Origin: Linnemannia schmuckeri
Taxonomy: Eukaryota; Mortierellomycota; Mortierellomycetes; Mortierellales; Mortierellaceae
NCBI GenBank assembly: GCA_029449235.1
Contig: JANATG010000016.1
Coordinates: 558,001-622,000 of the forward strand
Direction: 5' to 3'
Length of the DNA: 64,000 nucleotides
Part shown: in pieces, positions 58,701 to 64,000 of the stretch
How the letters are laid out: every line of letters starts with the position of its first letter
How positions within the stretch are numbered: position 1 is the first letter of the stretch
Notes under the pieces: model-generated
What the model saw: the letters and a program-made list of their open reading frames with translations, nothing else
Databases searched by the model: none
Told to the model about the DNA's origin: nothing
Position numbers and translations under genes: made by a program

Positions 58701-61481
58701 GTTGTTAGTCCCGACTGTCCGTGCGCACAACTCACCCCTACATAGAGCGCGAACAACAATATGTTAAATCACGACGTCGATGACCTAAGTATTTATGTTT
58801 GCCAGGCAACATTGAATTGCGGCAGTGCGTGCACTTACAAATCATGAATAAATATATACAGCGGGTTGTTGTTGTACAATTGTTGTCTAATGCGTATCGT
58901 GTTTGCGAGGAATCATAGGGCGTTAGAGCAGGCCTTAATAGCTGGAAATACTTTTCGCGCCCTATCAAACAACAAAAAACGGAAAAGCACCAGACTTACG
59001 TGCAATGGACATTGTCCAAGAACTCTCCGCGATCCTTGCCGTCTAACCGCGGCATCTTGATCATTCCATATGTTTCCCGCAAATGGTTCTCTTGATAGAC
59101 TGCTAGTACTTTATCCAACCCAATTGTAGGGATATCCGTTGGTACATCTAAAAATACGTGACATCAAAAGAACGTTAGTAATGTCATCTAGGTGAGGCCG
59201 CATTAGTTGCTTATCGGTGTGAGTGCAACTTGTCGTACCATCTTCGGCATTGGCGTAAATGGGAGGTAGGCTCTTCCAGTATCTCGACTGGACCTTGATG
59301 ACTTCATGGATGGTCTGCACACAGAGCGGGTTCGGCTGAATGGGATCCAATGCTTCGATAGGGTCGTTCAGTAGTGCTTTGACACACGCCAGTCCCGACA
59401 CTGCAATCGAATCCAGGTTATAACCGCCCTCCAATGCGAGAATGATCTTTCCTCCTGCAAGCGATTTGAGCATATGTGTCATGTGCCCATACGCCGCTGG
59501 TGTCACAAGCATCTGTCCAATATGGTCGCCTGTCAGATCAAGTATAAAAGGCTGATTAGTCACATATGACACATACTGGAACTCAACATGCGTTTCATTT
59601 CGCGGCAGCCAAAAAATAGACACCTTTGGCAGCATCAAATCCTGCGCTGACAAGAACAAAGTCTGGTGCGAATTCGTAGAGAATCGGCATGATGACTTTG
59701 TTGAACGCGTAGATGTATTCGGAATCGCCCATCCCGCTCGAGTTCCATGGAATGTTGATTGTTCTGAAACAAGGCAAAGGTATAATATGATGAGTGAGAC
59801 TGAACAAGCATGAAAAAGCTAATAACAACCTGACATAGCAAACTGAAATGCCCCATGTGGTTACCTTCCACGTCCTGGACCTTCTCCGACAGTTGTGTGT
59901 GCTGCTGCTACAGGGTCTCCAGGGTAAAAAGTACCATGATCAAAACGGTGAATTGAACAGTAGACAACATCTGGATCGTCGATGAAAGTTGTCTGCGTCC
60001 CGTTGCCATGATGTACATCCCTAAAGTAAATTCAGTATCCAGAACTGAAAAATCAGTCTCTTTGTTCATTTCACCTTACTGTGCAGACGCAAGCTTTAAG
60101 ACAAACAATGTCCAGCTCTCATTGCTCTACTATCATACCAATCAAGAATAAAGATTTTCTTGAGACCGTGATTCTGCTGAAGGTATCGAGCCGCAATGGC
60201 GACATTGTTGTATAAACAGAATCCTCCTGCTTCATGTGGCTCTGCGTGATGTCCTGGGGGACGGATTATGGCGACACCGTTCAGTACCTGTCCTGAAGCA
60301 ACCGCCTTGCAAAGTTCAATGAGGCTTCCACAGGATAGCCTTGCGCAGAATGCCGAAAGGTTGTTGAGGTAAATACTGTTGTAGCTGTTGGCCATCTCCA
60401 GCAGATCGTCCTTTGACATGGCTATCATGAATAAATAAAAGTTTCAGGGATGTTAGTCCAACATATCAGCAATTGACTTCGACGTTTTCCTTGATCGCGA
60501 AATGAGGGGCCTATCGCTACACCCATGAGCCAAGTTGGGACAGTACCTGATGTTTTGGTGATGTTCTCGATGTGGTTGTCGGTGTGAACAAGACCGAGTT
60601 CATCCACAGTGGCCTCCCGTGAGGTGATCTTGATCATCCTATCCGTGCAATGGGCAGTCCTGATGGCGTCGTATATCCGCCAAATCCGCCTCGGGTCTTC
60701 TGGGTGATCATCGTCTCCATGCACGTTATTATGGTGTCTATGAGAGAGTAACGCACATGAAAAAATGAGATCGTTAGATAAGTTGTCGGAGAAATAAGAC
60801 CTGCGTTGTTTTCGCTTGCGTTCGTGTCAGGGGGTTGACATTTTTTTAGATTCAGGTCTAACGCAGAAATTTGCTTCTGCATAGCATAGAAATCGAGCCA
60901 ATATCTCCGATATTCCCAGTGAACCAATTGACCAATCGACATTGACACAACAAAGTCCAAGGAGAGCGCGCCGTGGTAGATACGTACTTCATCCGGACAT
61001 CATAGACATATCCTGTTTTATTGCTCCAGCCATTAAACGACTCCGGCCGGGGGAGTAGCGCAGTGTTTGGGTCGATCTCCATCTCTAGCCAGTCAATTGG
61101 CGTGCCGTCGGTGTCAAAGTCGCTTTTGTTGATGGTCACCTTGTCTATGTGTGCCCGACTCTCGTCCATGCCAGCGTCCATGTCGGTATTTGGTCCCACA
61201 CTCCTGTTCTCGCCCGAGTTTGACGAAGACGAGTCCTGTGGGGGTGGTATCCTGTGATTGGTTGCGCTCTGTTTCCGTTCGAGCCCTGTGTCTGGTCGAA
61301 CTTGAGTTACACCGCCGGGGAGGGCTGGAAGGGCAACATGCAGTGAGGTCGGCGTCGGTTCTGGGGGTGTAGTTGGTTCTCCTGAATTTGTCCCTGTCAG
61401 CATTGAGGATTTGGGCTCTCCGTTACTGCTCCTGGCCTGGGAACTGTGCTTGGGCAGGGACGCCGTTGCTGTGAAGGTCAT
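55772..61481 (-). CDS. HDA1: Class II histone deacetylase HDA1 with Arb2 domain and long Gln/His-rich tail (nine exons)
   Basis: Exons 61481-60988, 60737-60547, 60421-60139, 60020-59865, 59763-59624, 59529-59239, 59147-59000, 58737-58241 and 58140-55772. All phases agree and give 1522 residues. The deacetylase domain (about 165-545) shows HGDDDHPEDPRRIW, IIRPPGHHAEPHEAGG, the zinc/catalytic ILDWDVHHGNGTQ split across an intron, VSAGFDAAKGD and LALEGGYN. An Arb2-like region (about 568-733) follows with IVVLATGFGCHGLVAFLN. The last 789 residues are a disordered Gln/His/Pro-rich tail with a six-residue AKQIEH array. The enzyme removes acetyl groups from histone lysines in transcriptional silencing. 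Typical fungal HDA1 proteins are about half this length, so the tail is unusual. Start chosen as ATG 61481, just before Ser/Thr/Pro-rich sequence. Confidence 0.93.
56146..56375 (-). repeat. 18-bp tandem array encoding AKQIEH repeats
   Basis: About twelve to thirteen units inside the last HDA1 exon, reading EHAKQI with V, M, L or T substitutions (about residues 1321-1398). Silent differences between units show it is not brand new. Confidence 0.9.
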
Positions 61482-63699
61482 GCAAGCGCTGTACGTGTCA
61501 GAAGACAGGGATCTATGCAAGGGATCGAGTGGATGATTTGATTGTGAGCAAGTCAAAGTTTCCCGTTTTGTCAGTTCACAAAAAGTCGACGATGATCCGG
61601 AGAAAGGAGGAGGGAGTAACAGAACAATCAAGGGAGAGGTGATGTAAAGAAGAAACGAGATTCGTGAAGTGCCAGCAAATGATGGACAAGAATAAGGCAA
61701 ACAAAAGGGGGTGGCATGACACTGTTTGTGTTTGAGTGTGTGGGCTACTGTATTTGGGATCGTGTGGTTCTTTTTCTTTCTTTGTTCTCTCGGCGAATCA
61801 GTCGATCAGGGGAAGGGGAAGGAAACGAAGGTATGTTTGTCGTTACTGTTTCGGTGTTGGGGTTGGTATTGATGTTGGTGTCGGTATTGTTTATTGTAGT
61901 TGTTGTTATTGGTTGGTTGCCATGGTAACCATGCGCCACACTGTAAGGGGTGAGAGCAGTGAGACCATAGGATGAATGGTAGTTGTTTGCTGTTTACCTG
62001 GAGAGTGGCGAAGGAGTGGCGAAGGAGAGTGGTGGTGAGTGAAGTAACACACGACAACACGATAATAGAAGGGGTGTGCTGGTTGGTAACGTGAAGGAGA
62101 GGGGAGGTGAGGTAAAGAGGGGAGAAGTGTCTGAGAAGCGGACACAGACGACAAGTGCAAAGGGGCCAAAGAAAAAAGAAGTGTCAAGCGAGTATTATTT
62201 GAAAGAGTGAGTGAGAAAAGGAAGCAAGGATCCTTTTGTTGATGAGGAAGGAGAAGGAAGATGAAAGAAGAAGGATGGGTGTTTGTGTGGCTGTTTAATG
62301 GACAAAGAAGTGAAGTGTGGTGATTGAGAAAAGAGAAAGAAAAGAAAAAGTGAGAAAAAGGAAGAAGGGAAACAGAGATCCAAAAATGTGTGAGGAAAAG
62401 AAATGCCCATGAATAAGTGGTCACTACAGACCAGGAAAGGGGCTCAAGGGAACGGCCAAAAGTGAAAAGGAAGAAAAGGGTCAAACATCGATCCATGGCC
62501 AAGGGCGTCCTATATCCCTTCCTTTCCTGAAGCATGCTTACCTTTTTTTGATTTTTTTTATGTTCTTTCGACTTCAGGGTTGTAGTGGGTGTCAAACAGG
62601 CATTTATGTGTACTATGTATGAATGAGCTGTACTTTCGACTGCGTACCTTCGAGGGTGCCATGAGATCCACGTCCTCAACACTCTTATTCTCAGCCCGTG
62701 TCAGCTTGCGATTCACATCTAAGAAATAAATTTTGACAGACAAGCACCTGGCAACTTGTAAAATTGAAGAGAAAGAAACGGGCCCTGCCCTGGGAACTCA
62801 AATCTAAATCTGGCATGGCGCGATGGAGGTCCTCGTCTCTCTCAAATGGCCAGAAATCTTATTGTGCCAATGAATACAGAGCTGTCACTTGAAACTGAAC
62901 GCGCAAAAATAACAATAACGCGATAGGAAGTCCCAAGATCAGCGATCAATGATAAGAAACGCGACGCGACATCGAGACGCGTTTTCAATTGATTGGATTA
63001 GGCGTTAGGGAAAGTAGTCATTCAAGAGCCTAGTGCATTGTGAACAACGTCCACCTACCCAGCCCTTACCTCTGATAATGACAGCAAGAACACATCATCC
63101 TTCTTACTTTCTGCTCTTCTTCATACCTCACCTTTCGTTCTTAGAGTTGCATCCTAGCGTGCCACGCTGTCCCATGCTACGCCACGAAAAAAGAAAGAGC
63201 CAAAAGTCGAACGCAAGGAAGACAGCATGTAGGACGATCGTCCTATTATACGTAAAAAAAAACCTCTCGTCATTTGAGCAACTGAAACAATCTGAATCAC
63301 TGAGGAGAAAAATGCCAACATCATACATTGCTAAGCAACCGAGAAAGCGAGAAAGCGAGAAAGCGGTCCATTTCAATTTTCAAACCATCGTTGTACGACT
63401 TTCGCTCTACTAACAGAAAGGGTAAATGGCTTCTACACCAACAACGGCAACGATTCCGCTGGCACATTGTAAATGATCAAAAAGTGATGTGCAATACGAT
63501 GGAAGAAAAATTGGAGTATCTGGATCAAGTGCTATCGACACCGACAGCAACAATTCCGTTGGCATGTTGAGGACTCGAAGCAATGAACGAATATACCACA
63601 ACAAAAGAAGGGGAAAAATTGAGCACTTAAAAGTAAACCGAAAAAAGTAGAAAAGGCACACATACACGTTGCTTGTTAATGCCGAACAATCGAAAGAGA
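61482..63699. other. HDA1 promoter side and intergenic DNA
   Basis: On the minus strand 61500-62560 is pyrimidine-rich with many short overlapping frames, typical of a promoter/leader. A GTT-rich stretch lies at 61850-61920. Further right I see no supportable gene; 63340-63365 has a short GCGAGAAA repeat. Confidence 0.4.
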
Positions 63700-63889
63700 T
63701 CAAGGTTCGTGGTCTTCATTTCTTTGACCTCCCCTTTTACCGTGGTCCATAAAATGAAAAGAGACAACCAACCAACCAAAAAAAAAAAAAAAAAAGGACG
63801 CCACCAACTGCGGTTGTATTGTCTCCTTGTTCACGTTGTATTTTTGCATGAGGGGTATGTAGAACTTACAAAGGCGATTCAAAATCGAG

Positions 63890-64000
63890 ACGTCAGCTTT
63901 TCTTTCTTTCATAATATCCAAGTCAACTTCATCGCGCACACAATAGTTATCCTGCTTTAACGCGTCTCTATCGGGACAATCCAAACCTCTTCCTTGCCAT
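63890..64000 (-). CDS. Possible internal exon of a gene running in from the right
   Basis: The frame is open to the window edge and reads QGRGLDCPDRDALKQD then NYCVRDEVDLDIM, a balanced, protein-like composition. A strong GTAAGT donor follows AATCGCCTTT near 63871-63876. Reading through instead gives KFYIPLMQKYNVNKETI, also plausible, ending near the A run at 63779. Family not recognised. Confidence 0.3.

Noticed and set aside
61906..62682. 258-residue minus-strand frame upstream of HDA1
   Set aside because: Composition follows the pyrimidine-rich leader (Ser/Leu/Phe/His) and no domain is visible.

Overview
The window is eukaryotic nuclear DNA from a filamentous fungus. Genes carry short GT-AG introns, promoters are pyrimidine-rich, and most spliced genes lie on the minus strand. 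A family of large F-box/LRR-like proteins, a two-module sacsin-like protein with a BTB domain, a DUF4419 protein and an ARM-NACHT protein occur together. That mix, with long Q/H/N tracts, fits an early-diverging fungus, most likely Mortierellomycotina (Mortierella sensu lato). This assignment is inferred from gene content only.

Layout. 1-1420: 3' part of an F-box/LRR-like gene. 3008-5236: complete F-box protein. 5466-8506: two-exon coiled-coil protein with a duplicated His-rich motif. 10077-12273: pogo/Fot1-type DNA transposon with 87-bp terminal inverted repeats, TA target duplication and a transposase broken by two nonsense codons. 12.6-13.1 kb: two copies of a small palindrome-bearing repeat. 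14244-15383: DUF4419 protein. 15.6-18.85 kb and 32.04-35.25 kb: two nearly identical 3.2-kb arms in inverted orientation. They enclose a 13.2-kb island holding a NACHT-less paralogue fragment, a large ARM-NACHT protein and an F-box gene. 36.05-36.56 kb: a third, partial copy of one arm end. 37.2-39.3 kb: F-box protein. 40.5-49.5 kb: five-exon sacsin-like/BTB gene of 2859 residues. 50.8-51.0 kb: possible 60-residue gene. 51.6-53.3 kb: TFB3/MAT1 (TFIIH kinase-assembly subunit), six exons. 53.7-55.4 kb: F-box protein. 55.8-61.5 kb: class II histone deacetylase HDA1, nine exons, with an Arb2 domain and a 789-residue Gln/His-rich tail. The right edge holds a possible partial exon.

The most interesting region is the island between the inverted arms. 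Splicing out a 90-nt intron removes the stop codon of the NACHT reading frame and joins it, in frame, to five downstream exons encoding about five or six membrane helices. The predicted 1604-residue protein has ARM-like, NACHT, acidic-linker, conserved C-terminal and polytopic membrane modules. A neighbouring paralogue has no NACHT module but shares an exactly matching 311-bp block with it, inside otherwise diverged homology, which points to gene conversion. The two mirrored arms could allow the island to invert.

Exon boundaries were worked out by hand from splice signals and phase. No searches were run.
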